A stretch of DNA of 64,000 bases. Source: Eudromia elegans. Its lineage: Eukaryota; Chordata; Aves; Tinamiformes; Tinamidae. Below are positions 46,841-60,400 of the stretch, in pieces. The DNA is taken from NCBI GenBank assembly GCA_003342815.1, contig PTEX01000167.1, positions 611,018 to 675,017 of the forward strand, in the 5' to 3' direction. The position numbers and the translations under genes are program-made. The notes below the pieces were generated by a model. It had not been told where the DNA came from, searched no databases, and saw only the letters and a list, made by a program, of their open reading frames with translations. The first letter of the stretch is position 1. The number at the start of each line of letters is the position of its first letter.

Positions 46841-49800
46841 ACAGCCATAAGCACAATTCTACTGATGCAGTCCATATAGACTCTTTACCTGATTAAAAAT
46901 TGGTTCCAGTAAATTGAATTTGAAATGTCTTGTTTTTATGTTTGCTGACATTCTGGGGTCCATTAATGGTTGTATGTCGTTGGCATTCTCGGCAACAGCT
47001 AGGGAGTAGCCTGGAAATGGCTTTGGACAGCAGGAGAAGTGTGGCCCCTGCTCCCCGCCAGCTGCTCTGCAGCGCTGCAGTGCNAGGGCAGTGCAGCCAG
47101 CAGCCAGGATGGGCACCAGGACCCGCACAAGGGGCAAAGGGGATATTCACACAGGCTGTGTCCTAGCTCGGGATCATGATGGGTTCCTTGCAGGTATAAT
47201 GAAAGAGGAGGCAAGTTGCCCTGTCCTTATTCCTCTCATCCCATCTTTAGGAACATGCTCTCGGAGGCTGTGGTCCTGGTATGATCCGATTCAAGGCTTA
47301 CATCAGGTGAGCAAACCATCAGGCCACCTCCCGAAGGGGACTTGCCTCGGGCATGCCGCGCGCCCTTCCACTGCGTCCCGCGCATGCGGCTGAGACACAT
47401 CTGGCAACTGACCCCGCCGAAAACCAGCCCAGCCCGAACAAAAGATCCCGACCAGGCCGGCTCCCTGGTCAGGCCAGCGCGTGGCAATGGTGATAGGAGC
47501 ACTTGACCCGGCGTGGCTGGGACGGGCAGGAGGGGACGAACCCTCTTCCAGGGCAGGGGGAGGACAAGGTTGCTTCAGTCTGACCTGCTTGTCCTGAATA
47601 TCCAAGCCCAACAAGCTGCCTTCTCCTTTAGCACCCAAAGGCTTTTCCTCTGTTCATTCATTTCATACTTTCCCAATCTCAAAACTTGAACTTTTCGGAA
47701 ATCCCACTGTCGTTACAACAAAAGTGTTTTTCTAATTTAATGCAGACTAAGCATGTGTGTATAAAGAAACAGTATGAGTGGAAACCGAGTGAGGATAACA
47801 GGAACAAAAATGTGTTTACATAGGCAAGATGTATGTGTGGCTGGATAGTTCCAAGTCAATTAAAATGCTTTCTTTTGAAATGAGTAGCAGGAGCATTGAA
47901 CTGAGCGTGAGGTTCNACATTGACTTCAGTGAGAGATGGATCTGAGCAATTGATCTTGTGGAACAATAGGTAATAGTCAGAGCTTTTCTGACTATTTCCA
48001 GTCAGTTCCACAGCCATTGAATTTGCCACATCACCTATTGACTCCTCCAGAACAGCAGGAAAAAAATAGGCTTTCATTTTCATAAAGTCAAATTTTGTTC
48101 TTGATTTTCCTGATTTGCACAGATAAGCTTCCAAACCAAAAGTAAGCAACGTGATAGAACAGTCCACCCTAGTGGAGCATGAATCCTGAAGCCAAATAAT
48201 GGCAGTGCTGAGCCGCTCAGTGGGGCTATAGTTTGTCAGTGTGCTTAGCTTTCATTATCAGAGATTTTCAGCTGCAGATACCAGGATGGGAAGCTGAAGG
48301 GTGACAGATGATTACTGTCAGAATTTGCTGGTTAACAGATCACCTCTGTTGTTACTGGCAGCACTGAAGAAAGTTAAGACTTGCCCATTCTCTACTCCAA
48401 AATTCTCAACTGCTTCCCACGCTGTACTGGATTTCTCAAATCCCAGGATTTTGCCACCAAGGCAAAATAGATATTTTTTGTAAAGTATTTTTTGGTTGCT
48501 CCTTTTTTTTTAAGGCATGGCAGATTTCTAACTGGTCATATGAGGTCATCCTAAAACAACAAAGCCCACAAACCAGGAATTTTGCCATTGCCCTTAAGTT
48601 CAGCTGGCCCCGGAGCACATGAGGCCTGCCCTAGTGACAGCCTTGTGATGCTATTGCGGCGTGAAGCTGGGCTCCATCGGTAAACAGAGAACAAGGAGAA
48701 CTTCCTTTCCCCTTCTGTCCTCTCCCAGATGTATGGTGTTAGGTTACTTAATTAATTTTAACAAGGGAATGACATTCCCCTTCCATTTGTGCCTTTTCTT
48801 GAAAGGATGCAATGTCCAAATATCAGTTTCACCACACAGTCCCCTGCCAGAAAGAATGCTGGGCCACATCCTGCCAAAATCAGCAGCAAAATCCCACCAG
48901 CTTCAGCAAGAAGGGGGTCAGTCTTGCAAAGGAAGAGCACGGGTCTGGAGAGCTCTAATTAAGCTGTGAGGTGCTCATTGCCTGCAAAGTTGTTCTTAGA
49001 AGCTAAGAACTGGGCACCTCTGCTTGGAGGTCNTATTTATATCTTTGTATGCCTCTGCATGCAATAAAAGCCAGCATAAAAATACATAATTGGAGCAGCT
49101 TCTAATTGGAATGGCAGGAATTAGGAGAAGAGAACAGCCAAAGTAAAAAACACATAGGAACAAAAGCAAAGTGCTTTGCCCTACATCACAAAAAGTATGC
49201 TGGTGCTGGAGTACACTCTTATGCTGAAGTGGCTACTTAAAATCGATGGTCAGACAAAGGACAATTGAGGTGGGCAAATGAAAGGAGACCTTGCGAGTTA
49301 CAACATACCAAAATAAAAACTCCTGTGCGGACTGTCCTGCCTTTAGGGGAGGGTAAGAGGACTGATAAGTGTATTTACACTTTTAAAAAGCACTGCCAAT
49401 CCCAATTTATCAGTTACTGTCTTGTGACAATTTATTCATTGTTCACCGTTAGAAGCAAGAAGTTACATAGGAAGCATGATTGGTGATAGCTTCTCTATTT
49501 CAATATGGTATAATAGAGATAACACAGTGCCCAAAAGCTCTACAGCCGCCTTTTTGTCTGCTTTGTCTCTTTTCATTACTCTATCAGAATCTTCATTTAA
49601 TATAATCTAAAAAAGCAAGGTAATTGCTTCACTTATCAGTTATCATCGCACTCACATACTTATCATGTCAAAATTATTTATGTGGATGGCCAGGTTGATC
49701 TTGCTGCATTTAGAAGCTTAAAATTTGAATAACTGTTCTGCCAGTTAGGTTATCAAAACTGCAGCATAAGCAATGAGTTTCTGCCTTCTGGATCTTCGAG

Positions 49801-49939
49801 GGAGAAGAGGGAGCATCTCACTGCAGGACTAGCTTCCCCGTGGCTGAACAGTGCTCCAAGGAGACTTGCAACAGTTTTGCAGCCTGGCAGTCTGAGTGCT
49901 GGGGACAGCCTTTGTTTGCTAGATGAGCAGTAAATAAAG
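46841..49939. other. Non-coding DNA with a GC patch
   Basis: A GC-rich segment lies at 47,330-47,545. A splice-like pair (ttccttgcag near 47,193 and acatcag/gtgagc at about 47,306) encloses 113 bp with no convincing frame. A short stretch at 48,850-48,945 (gggccacatcctgccaaaat) faintly recalls the same old dispersed repeats. No gene is visible. Confidence 0.4.
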
Positions 49940-51000
49940 ATGGCACGATACTGGCTGAATGACAGGGCCCAGAGAGTAGTAATCAGCGGTGCCGAGTCCA
50001 GCTGGAGGCCTGTGGATAGTGGTGTCCCCCAGGGGTCAGTCCTCGGTCTGGTCCTGTTCAATTTATTCATTAACGACCTGGATGAAGGGATGGAGTGCTC
50101 CCTCAGCAAGTTTGCTGATGACACCAAACTGGGAGGANTAGCTGACAGCCCTGAGGGCNGNNCTGCCATCCAGAGGGACCTGGACAGACTGGACANCTGG
50201 GCNNCGAGTAACCTCATGAAGTTCAACAAGGGCAAGTGTAGGGTCCTGCACCTGGGCAGGAATAACCCTAGACANGCCTACAGGCTGGGGACCGACCTCC
50301 TGGAGAGCAGCCCCGCAGAGAGGGACCTGGGCGTCATGGTGGACGACAAGTTGACCATGAGGCAGCAGTGTGCCCTCGTGGCCAAGAAGGCCAATGGGAT
50401 CCTGGGGTGCATTAAGCAGAGCGTCTCCAGCAGGTCGAGGGAGGTGATTCTGCCCCTCTACTCAGCCCTGGTGAGGCCGCACCTCGAGTACTGTGGCCAG
50501 TTCTGGGCTCCCCAGTGCAAGAGGGATGTGGAGCTGCTGGAGAGAGTCCACCGCAGGGCTACAAAGATGATTAAGGACCTGGAACATCTGCCCCATGAGC
50601 AAAGGCTGAGAGAGGTGGGCCTCTTCAGCCTGNAGAAGAGAAGGCTGAGAGGGGACCTGATCAATGTATATAAATATCTCAAGACAGGGAGTGAGGAGGA
50701 GGGGGCTGGCCTCAGTGGTGGCCAGTGGTAGAACTAGNGGAAACGGCCAAAAATTGAGGCACCAAAAGTTCCACAGGAACTTGAGGAAGAATTTCTTACC
50801 AGTGAGGGTGACAGAGCNCTGGAACAGGCTGCCCAGAGAGGTGGTGGAGTCTCCTTCTGTGGAGATCTTGAAAACCCGCCTGGACATCACCCTGTGCCCC
50901 GTGCTCTAGGTGACCCTGCGTGTGCAGGGGGGTTGGACTAGATGACCTCTACAGGTCCCTTCCAACCCTAGGCATTCTATGATTCTATGATTCTATGATA
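49940..51000 (+). pseudogene. CR1 LINE, 5'-truncated, with most of the reverse transcriptase
   Basis: This is the most complete element in the window. A 263-codon frame (49,940-50,731) covers reverse transcriptase from a region just upstream of GVPQGSVLG (about residues 28-36) through the catalytic FADD (about residues 58-61). It continues into the thumb and C-terminal block ([18 protein letters not shown]). A frameshift near 50,700 ends it early, and the remaining ORF2 tail continues in another frame (50,664-50,909). The 3' end follows with ttggactagatgacctctac and at least three copies of gattctat (50,975-50,999). The 5' end, including endonuclease and ORF1, is absent. Eleven N bases fall between 50,138 and 50,818. 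Confidence 0.95.
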
Positions 51001-51575
51001 TAAACACAGACAACAGGGACAAACATAAAGAGGCATTGTCAGGTTTGTCAGAGGTCCAAAATTAAAATGATAATTTGCAGACATGTGCAATTCTTCCTTG
51101 ATTTGTCCCCTTTTTTGAAACAGATTTTTCATAGCTCTTTTCTATATCATTTTTATTTCTTTATGATATTGGAGGATGGTTACTCACCTGTTCAAGAGCC
51201 CCAGAGGCTGGAATAAAACAAAGCATGCAAGTTCAGAAAGTCATTTTAACAACTTTTTTTTTTAATATAAAAGAAATCTCTCTCAGCCAAGCTCTTGGAC
51301 ATTTTCACACAGTATAATAGAGAAAAGCCTATCACAAACAGGTACAAATAATATAAAAAGTAATGTGCAAACATTTTTCCCAGTGCAAGGGGTGAATTCA
51401 CGACACTGTTATGTTATTCATCATGTTGCTCAGAAAAGGAGGAACCTCTCCATGAAAGCCCCTCACAAGCACGTTGTGGACCACTGGATATTTTGACATG
51501 ACGAATTCTCTGAAAATTCATTACTGAAGGTGCACTGTCTGTTACTCACCGTTGGTCTTTGTTTTGTTTTAAAAG
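51001..51575. other. AT-rich non-coding DNA
   Basis: Nothing recognisable follows the CR1 tail. Confidence 0.5.
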
Positions 51576-51711
51576 GTTTTGGCTTTGCTGTCAGTGAGCA
51601 GAATCAATCCCAAGTGCCTGAACAAGACCAATCACCCACACTGGAGGGTGCAAACTGGCCTGGCCTGACGAGTTCAAGTGGAAGACACCGCAAGCAAGAC
51701 ATGACACACAA
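51576..51711 (+). other. Exon-like segment A, product unknown
   Basis: A pyrimidine-rich acceptor (gttttgttttaaaag) precedes 51,576 and a donor (cacaa/gttagt) follows 51,711. Only one frame is open across the 136 nt. It reads as polar, Q/S/P-rich sequence (FAVSEQNQSQVPEQDQS). It enters in phase 1 and leaves in phase 2. I do not recognise the product. See segment B at 51,896 for why the two cannot simply be joined. Confidence 0.18.
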
Positions 51712-51895
51712 GTTAGTATCTGTCTGAAATTTAATTCCTATCAGTATGAAAAAAGGGGCAAAACTGAGAGAAATCACTCTCTGTTTATAAATCCTTTGCA
51801 GACAGAAAAAGGCTGATTTCAATCAGCTTTTACTTACTAGATACTTTATAACCTGGGGTTTCTACACCATGTTTGCTGCCTTCTTTCTTATGCAG

Positions 51896-52191
51896 CAGCA
51901 CCAGTGGAAAGTCCTACTGCTAGCAACAACCAAGCGGGGCACCGTGAGCTCCGGTGTGGGGCGAAGAGCTCTTATCTCTCCGCCAAACCATGCGCCGCTT
52001 TGAGCTGGCTGGCGTGGTACAGTTTGGGAATTTATAACCTAGGCAACCTACTTGACCTTTTTGAATTTTTAAGAAGTATTTGTGAATTTGAATATCGGAT
52101 CTATCAGGAGAATATAAGCATCCCGGTACATGAACCAGCTCCTGAACCACAATCAGAAAAGACCAATACAACTCTTTGTGGCTTTTGCTGA
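51896..52191 (+). other. Exon-like segment B (possible last coding exon), product unknown
   Basis: After an acceptor (ccttctttcttatgcag) a frame is open for about 98 codons to a TGA at 52,189-52,191. The middle is hydrophobic and aromatic (ALSWLAWYSLGIYNLGNLL), followed by an acidic, proline-rich tail. The composition looks protein-like but I know no match. It needs an incoming phase 1, whereas the exon-like segment just upstream leaves in phase 2, so a direct A-to-B splice would break the frame. Confidence 0.2.
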
Positions 52192-55100
52192 GATTTTTGG
52201 CTGGTTACGATACAATTATGTATCACAACTGCCATTGGCAATAATTGCTACAGCCTCTGAGACTTAGTAAATCTTGGGTAAAAGTCACAGCGTGGAAAAG
52301 GGCAGAGTTTGAAATCCAAATAGTAATTTCTCAATAGGCTGCAATGCCAAAGTTATGTGAGCTGAGCAGAGATCTCGTGCCCAGCTCAGCACTCAGGGCA
52401 CTTTTTGGCTTGTATTTCAGGAGCACAGTGGGGTTTGGAGCCAGCTCTTTTGTGTTTTCTGACTACTGTGCAATTTATTTACTGTACACCTTAACAGCAG
52501 GCCTCACATTCAACACTCATCCTGTGCAATGATCACTCATTTAATTAGTGGCAAATAGCAGAGTTATGTTTGTGATTTTTTTTTCTATCTGTTTCCCTAA
52601 GGGGCTCTAAAATATATTTTATAAGTAAATTCAGGCAGTCATTATCCAGATCATGTTATGGGGTTTGTAACTTTACAGTGTATTTTTGATTGAAACATCA
52701 TAACTCTTTCCAGGACAAAGGCTTGTACCGCTGCAGATGCAGGGAACAGAGAGGTCAGTAGTTGACAGCTGGTGGTTGGAGACATACAATCACAATATTC
52801 CCTAAGTTATTACAAAAATATTTAACTGAACAATGATGGAAGAAAGTAAAAAACCTAGTAAATGTTAAAAGTAAACATAATTGTTGCAAATTTAATGAAA
52901 AGCTCTGCTGTCTTTGATGTGATGGCTGATCTGTAAGTCTTTCAATTTCTTTGCTCCAATATCAGCATTTCCTCAGTCTAAACCTTTTTGAGACAGTAGC
53001 GTTTTATCTCAATTATTGCTTTTTCTCCATCAGTCTTTAAATATAATCTCATTTGCCTTTATGGATACTGTAACCCTTCTGAGCAGCTTTTAACCTTTTT
53101 AAAAATCGCCTTGACCTGAGGATGCCCAAAGTTTTTTGTTCTTCTTCCCCTGATATTTTTTAATGTAATATTGAATAATAGGAATTGGACAGATGAGTGA
53201 TTTCCTAACCAGAGACCTGCATATATAGGATGCTAGAACAGAATTTTTGTTTGAATAATAATAAGAAAAAAATTAAAATACCTCTATCTGGCTTTCTGCT
53301 AGGAAAGAACCTTCAGCTTTGACCTCCATTTTAGCGACAGCATTGTAGCCTGTGCCACCACAATATTAGCTTTATCTTTTCAAAGGAAGAAAAAAGCCAG
53401 CTTTCTTTGTACAGTAGCACATTAGCTTCAAAGAGCACTTACCTTAAGAGTCCAGCTCATCCTTCTGGTAAATTTAAGAAATACTCGACTTAAGATTGTC
53501 TGTTTCAATCATGGATAATGTAGATAACTTTCTGTCTAAATGCTANAAAGCCAGCTTTACGTCTGCTTTGCCTTTTCTTCCCACCCTTTCAGTTTTATTT
53601 TCTCATTTAGTATCTAACGAAGATGCAGGCTAATGGAGGTATGATGCATGAGTACAACTAACCTTCTAGAATTTGATTGCAAATGGAGAAGTTGCTCTTC
53701 ACTGCCCTTGGATAGCTGTGCGTGTCCTAGCTGCCAGTGGCAAGGGGGTCTCTCCACCACGGTGTGACACTGCAGGGTCCCCGTGCACTCCTCACACCCT
53801 GGGCCTGGCCAAGGTTCAGCACTGCACTAGGTGTCCATTCTCCTCAGCTGACATCTCCTGGGTTGCTGGCAGGTGGGAGGGTGTTCTGACACATTTTCTG
53901 ACCCAGGTAACATCACATGCCCCATGTGGTAGCACCTGGCAGACTTAATGATCAGCTCGATGGCACAAAGCTTCTCCCTTGAGCCATCCGTTCAACAGGC
54001 CCTTCATCCTGCCCATCCCCTGCCACTTACCCCATGCAGTCTGCAGATCAACCCCCAAAATTCACTTTCCATGCTTAACTTGCCCCAACGGTGATGCTTC
54101 TCATTGAGCTGTGGCTCNGGAGAGCAGGAGGCTCTACCTGGGAGCACCCTAATGTGTCCAATACCCGGACCTGGGAGCACTGTATGTGTCTAGCAGTAAG
54201 TACTTAAAGGGAAGTTGGTGTTTAGATTCACCTACATCTCCCTGGACCGCAGCAGGAGCAATATTGCTCCAGCTTGCATGTTTAGTGGGAGCCAGGGAAA
54301 GGCTACCTGTGCTGATACCGCCCCAGAGCAATGCACACTCACATGTGCATAGCTGAGGATTCACATGGAAATGTTTTTTTGCTGTTTGTGAATTATATCA
54401 CTTGAATTATGATTGCCTTGAATGATATACATTTTAAAGTGTAACACTGCAAAAGTAAACTTTAACAAAAAGGGGTATTTATTCTTCAGATTTAAAATTA
54501 ATTTCCTGTATTCCTCTGTTTTTTTATCCTATCTAAGCTGTAGCCTTATGAGAAGAAAAATGAGAAACTATTTCTTTACAGTGAGACCGATATCAGATGA
54601 AATATAAATGTAATGGTTTCTATAAATGTTAACCCACTGCAGCACTCTGTCCCAGAACTAAAGATTTGCAGGCTGTTTCAGGTTAAGTTACTGCTCCTCT
54701 CCATGTTAGGTAATCGGATGTCATTTAAGTTAAATAAATTGGAACTGCTCAAGGAATAAAAAGAGGTGAAAGTGCAGAATCTGGTTTGGATAAAAGTTTA
54801 ATTCTTCAGTTCCAAGTGACATAGCCCTTACAGGAAGCAGAGCAAACTCAGACAGGAGTGGCCAAGTAATGAAGATGGATGCATCTTGTTATCAGCAAGC
54901 CATTTACTAGGGCTTGATGTAACCTTAAACATTGCAGATAGCTCAATGGCACTTGCCACTAAGGCTCTAATTAATGAATAGCAGGCCCTAAATTAACAAT
55001 GTGCACTTACAGATGAATTCTGGGTGCTCATTAAATGATGTTCAAATATCAAGCAATAACTGTTAAGTTTATTCCTTCTGGATTGCTGCACACAGTGTGT

Positions 55101-57284
55101 TTGCTGGGAGTTTCCCCAGGAGGTTTTANGTGCTGAAGGGCTGCGAGCCCAGGTGTGCTGCAGGAGCGGCTGCAGTTCCCTGGAGCGGGACAAGCAGAGG
55201 AGCTGCTCCCCTGCTCCGGAACACCTGTGCAGCTGTTTAGGGAGGGTTAGAAAAGGAGGGGGAAAAAAAAAGCCTTAATTGCTTGAAGCTCTTTCCAGCC
55301 TCCCTTTAATAGTACCCTCCCCCATGATAGCTGCATTTGGACCTTCCTGAGCCACCTGGGGCAGCACCTTGAAGGATTTGACGAGGAGTAAATGCCTTTG
55401 GTAAAGGACTAGGACCCTGCAGCAGTGTCTGTAGCAGAGGATTGCTGTAGAAGGGGCCCTCAACCAGTGTCCCAGCTCCTTGGCTGAGGAGGGAGTGAAG
55501 ATATAAGGGACTCAGGATGAAAGCTGTATCTTGACACCTATATGCTGGTCAAAAGGTATGTTAAAGCGACAGTGCTACCTTTTCAGATGGTCCTACTGTA
55601 GGTGTTGTGCTTCAACAGAAACAATGGTGCAGCTATGGGAAGTGCAGCAGAGTGTGTTGCAGTATGTGCTCAGATATATCTGTATGGGATCAGGAGATGT
55701 TTAAATCACCTACTTTGCTGAAATGTGAGAGAATGAGTCTTTCAAAGATATTGGTGCAAACTGGGATAGAGGTCAAATAGGCAAAGCTGATGTAAGCAGA
55801 GCTAGAGCTGTATTTGAGATCTCTGAAAAATTAGACAGTTTTCTGTAGAAGAAAAGGTAACCATGATTTTTCTATGAATAGATCCTCTCAGACCAGTATC
55901 TTCAGTATTCAGCAAAGTGAGGCTTTCTGTTTGTGAAAGTTCCTGCAATGTGCCACTCAGCTCCTGCTGCAGGAAAAGTTCAGTAAATCATCTGTAAGAG
56001 GCTAGAGGATAAATGGTTCTTTTCTGAAAGACATCGTGCACATCGCCTTATCCCGGGACTGGTCTCTGTGTCAAAAAAGTTGCAATGCGGTAGCAGTTTG
56101 CCAGAGACATGATGCTACTAACGCGATTGCCGTTCCTGCAGCCTCGCGTGCAGAAGGGAACCATCCGCTGGGAGCGGAGCGCGCTTGCAGGGAGGCTGCA
56201 AACACTGGCGGCCTGTGCTCAGCGCTGCGTAAGTCGGATCCCATGCACATTCCACATAATACAGCGCTGGGCATCAGTTCCATTTATGGGCAAAATGAAA
56301 GCCAGTCTCTGCTTTCTATGGATTGTTCCCACATCAGCCTTTTGAAGTGGGATGAGGACAAATTTAGGAAAGGGACACTCCCATGGCCTCATACAAGTAG
56401 TTCAAACCCAGTGTTTTTCAGACTTTTTTTTTTTTAATAAAAAAAAGAGGCATCAACTTTTACTTCATAAGACAACATTTTATACAGAAAATACCTGGAC
56501 TGACATTTAATCGTCTGGATTTTCCTTTGTAATTGCATGAGAGAAAGAGAGAGGAAAAACAACTATTCTCATGTACCTTTCCCAGACTCTTTTCACTGTG
56601 AAGGACTAAGTGTATGTTCCCCTGCTTGTGTATCAGGTGAAGCTTTCTTGTGTCTTTGGGATGGTGGGGAGAAAACGTTATTTGAGTGAGGAAAATATTT
56701 TTATGTCTCACGAAGAGAGATAACTTCCTCCCTCCCCTTTTGGTCACTTCCTTACAGAGTTATCACCATCACTTTCCCTAGCATCCTGTTTCTTTCTCTC
56801 TGCAATTATTTTGAACAAAATATCCTTAAAATAACATCAAGTGTTCTTAGTCAGCAATAGATAAGAGGAGAGCAACTATAGAAGCTATAGGAGCCTTCCT
56901 GACCTGTAAATTCCTGTGAGATGTAGTGGAAATCATTTAAGAGGGCTGCTCTTTCCTGGATCTTTAAAACTTATTAATAACAGCATGAGCATCTTGTGGT
57001 TTGAATGCAGTTTGGAGGGGAAAAAAAAAGTGTAAAATCAGAGCTAAAATGTGATTATGAATTCCTTACATTTCTGCATATTGATCCTCCTTATTTCTTC
57101 CATACACAGAACACAATTTGTCGGTTGCATTTGAGCTACAGTTTTGAGTTTCTAGAACTGTCCTTTTCTGAGAAGGGCAGCGGCATTGGCAGCAGCACAC
57201 GTTAATTTCAGTTTAGTCCTGCCAGCTACATTCCTTTCGAGACGTGTTTTAACCTGACATCGTGTTCTTCCTCAAACTTCTTAC
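52192..57284. other. Non-coding DNA
   Basis: About 5 kb, mostly AT-rich, with a donor-like cttaag/gtaagt on the minus strand at 53,440 but no convincing exon. CpG content rises slightly near 55,100-55,220 and 56,120-56,240. No repeats are recognised. Confidence 0.4.
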
Positions 57285-57462
57285 AAATAAAGATGTGATT
57301 CACATAAACTTCCACTCTCCCCGGGTGGTGCCAAGTCTTTGCTTGCTTGTGGAAGGCTTTGTGGGCTCTTCTGATCTTGGGCAGGAATGACAAAATCGGC
57401 ACTTTCTGCATGTTGTGCCGCAGTCATCATGGCAGTGCCGGGGCCATGGGCCCTACTGAGCC
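57285..57462 (-). other. Exon-like segment with two open frames, product unknown
   Basis: On the minus strand an acceptor (ccaccctgcttgcccacag) opens at 57,462 and a donor-like ttt/gtaaga follows 57,285. One frame is open across all of it (polar, reads SADFVIPAQDQKSPQSLPQA). A second is open from an ATG at 57,411 to beyond the donor (basic, reads KVPILSFLPKIRRAHKAFHK). Two simultaneous open frames make real coding less likely, and I recognise neither product. Confidence 0.15.
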
Positions 57463-60400
57463 CTGTGGGCAAGCAGGGTGGCTGCAAATCTCTGCGTTTG
57501 GCTTGAAAGAACAAACTCTTATTACCTCTGTCGCTTTCCTCTGCAAAGATGAGAGAGTCTTAACTTCTTGTCAGGTTTATTCCTTCTTGTGCTTGTTGAT
57601 GAGCAGACTGTGCCAGGCTTTTTGGTTCAGATCCCATTGAACTTTTTCATCCGTTGGGTTTCATGGATGGATTTCTGTTGCTTGTCTAAGTGAAAAGGTG
57701 CTAGAAGCTGCCTTGCACCCCTGCCACCCTCAAAAGCATTTCTGCATTCTATAGGGCCATATAAAAGACACTAAACTAGGTACAAACTGGGGCCTCAGTC
57801 CTATTCACAGAGATGGGCTGGTGACCCATTGTGTTACGAGATAGTTTTGGTCTCTAAGCCAAAGGCCTAAAAGCTGCCTCTGCATATTTTCAAGTATAAA
57901 GATTGCAATAAATTATCTACAAAACAAGTGTGAGAAGTAATGGGATCTTTAGAAATATGAGATCCAAACAGCTCTGCAATGATAAGATCACGGAATAAAC
58001 CAAGANAGAAAAGAGAAATCAAAACTAAAACAAAGGAGATGAAGGAAAGTGGGAAAAGGCTGAGTAGTAGCTGCACCTAATAGAAACTCTCCTGTCCTTG
58101 GAAGCAGTAGATCGTTTACCATAGCAGAACCACAATATCCATTTATCATAAAAACAATATGGGGTATCATGCAGACCATCTGTGAGTTTTTCCAAGAGTA
58201 AAATAGATGGTATAAATTTTGCCCAACTATCAAGGGAGAAAGGGCCATGACTCTTCCAATGCTGCAAAACCCTTCCTGTGATTTGCAGGCTATGTTTTTA
58301 GTCCAATCTGAGTTGTTTAAACAATGATGTTTAAATATATGCAGCTAGGAGCCATCCCTGGCCAAGATTCGCTGTGCTCTGGAAATCTTGGGTATAAAGT
58401 CTGATGGGAAATTAGTTGTTAGTGGCAAACCAAAAGTGACATAGAAAAGTGTGTAAATCATTTAAAATAATGCTGGGATATTGTAAGAACTCTCTGAGGA
58501 CATGGAAGAGATTATCTTCTGAATTANGAACTGAAGTGACAAAGATGTTGTACCCATTTACATCAGGTGAGGGTGTAATCTAAGATATATTTCTTATACT
58601 CTTTCTGTTTGCAGTGAACTGTGGAAGTTCATAAGTGAAACCTGCTTCCTCAATTAAACTTTTTGTTTGGTTTCCAGGGTAGTTGTCTTTTTGGATTTCC
58701 TTCTGTTCAACATGTTCACTGTCCTGTTATTCTAGAACTGTTTGTGTATACTAGGGTCTGTGTTTCTNTAAAACATATATGAAATTTTTAAAAGGGAGGC
58801 TGGTATCCCAGGGGGCTGGTAAGGAGAAAGAGAGGCCTCATCTCTCTGGTTACCTTAAAGTAGGTCAGTTTTAGGCTATAGTACTGGTCTAAATCCAACC
58901 CAGATCAGTTGTGAGATTACAACTCAGCTGTGAATTATTTATTTATGTGATTCACAGAGCATGTGTATGAGCTGATCACATTGCCTTACATCTTTCTGCC
59001 ATTCACATTTATTCAGCCAAATCCCTTCTAAGAAATTTTAATCCATCACATTATCAGATTGCTCTGTTGTGGCTGGTCAGGTAACTCAGGTACAATTGCT
59101 TCCATTGCCAGATTGGATAAATCCTTATGTGTGGGTCTCATTTGGAAATGTGCTCTCCAGGAATATTTTTCAGGAAAGCTGTTTTTTCCAGAACAAATTT
59201 ATTTAAAAAAGCCAGAGTAGGTATATCTGTGCCAAATGTTTTATGTTATATCCAAAGGGCAAGGGCAAAAGCATCTCAGTTGCTTGCCATTGCCCCAGTA
59301 ATCACTATAATAGATGGTAATGGTTTTTAGGTTTGGGTTGGTTTTTGGCTTTGATGGCCACAGATCTCATCTCTGCCCCAAATCGACGTTAGCTCCAAAA
59401 CTGACACCCACCCTCCAGAGAGACTGTGGCTGCTACCTGCAGGTCATGGACGATGGCTTAGCTGCTAGAAAAAGTCTCTCCACTTGTAGCCTCCCATAAT
59501 GCTGCCTAGGGGAGTTTGCAGTGCACATACAGATACCCGTCACTTCTCTGTTTTTTGGGCAGAGAACTGATAACTTGAGACCTCAGTGGCATTTGCTGCC
59601 CAGCACAGTAACTCACCAGATGGATTATGGCCTCTGTGAAGCTAAGATAGGGAAAGGAGCCCAGATCTGGAGTGCGCTGAGGGAGAGGAGATGGGACGTA
59701 GTGGCATGGAGAGCGCGTGGNGAGGAGGCCGTGGGTCTGCCAGGGCTCTGCCCTTCCTCGGCATCCATGGTGCACCCAGGACTGCGTCGCGTGCGGCTGG
59801 CTCCACGTGCTCAGCCCGTCGTGAGAGCCACCGGACGCAGCGCTGTGGAGAGGGCAGCCGAGGGAGGGAGTCTCCCTAAGCATGGACTGCTTCACCTAGT
59901 CCCATTAATTAGCGAGGTGCTCCAGATGCATAATATCTGATGTACTGCATCATGCTTTGTTTATTTCAGCCTTGATTAGATCTCTAGCAGAGTGAAGAAA
60001 GGTGTATATGTAAAGATGGAAGTTGCCATCTGTCTTTACTCTGGTAAACTCCTGCAATCCCACACTGGCTACCGCAGAGGACCCTGTGGCATCTGCCCTG
60101 CCCAGCCCCAGGCCCTTTGCTGTGCGGCAGGGAGGGCTGCTGGTGCTCGGGCCTTCCCTGGGCTGCGCTCCGCCTGGCAGCAGGCGCCCCGCAGTCTGCC
60201 GTGCGGTTCACGCGGAGCTGGCGAGCTGCATCCCGGCTTCATTCCTTTAGCTCAGAGCTCCGCTTCCTTTAGAAGGGTTTCGTGTTTCATCTCGGCTTGC
60301 AAAATGCTCATATGGGCAAAACTGANAAGCAGTTTTCGGATGCAGTTGGCATTTGCGTGCTTGGTGCTGGAGGTGGCCGTGTTGCTGAAAAATGATGTTG

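Noticed and set aside
49753-50235. 160-codon minus-strand frame
   Set aside because: It is the antisense of the CR1 reverse-transcriptase region and contains several unknown residues.
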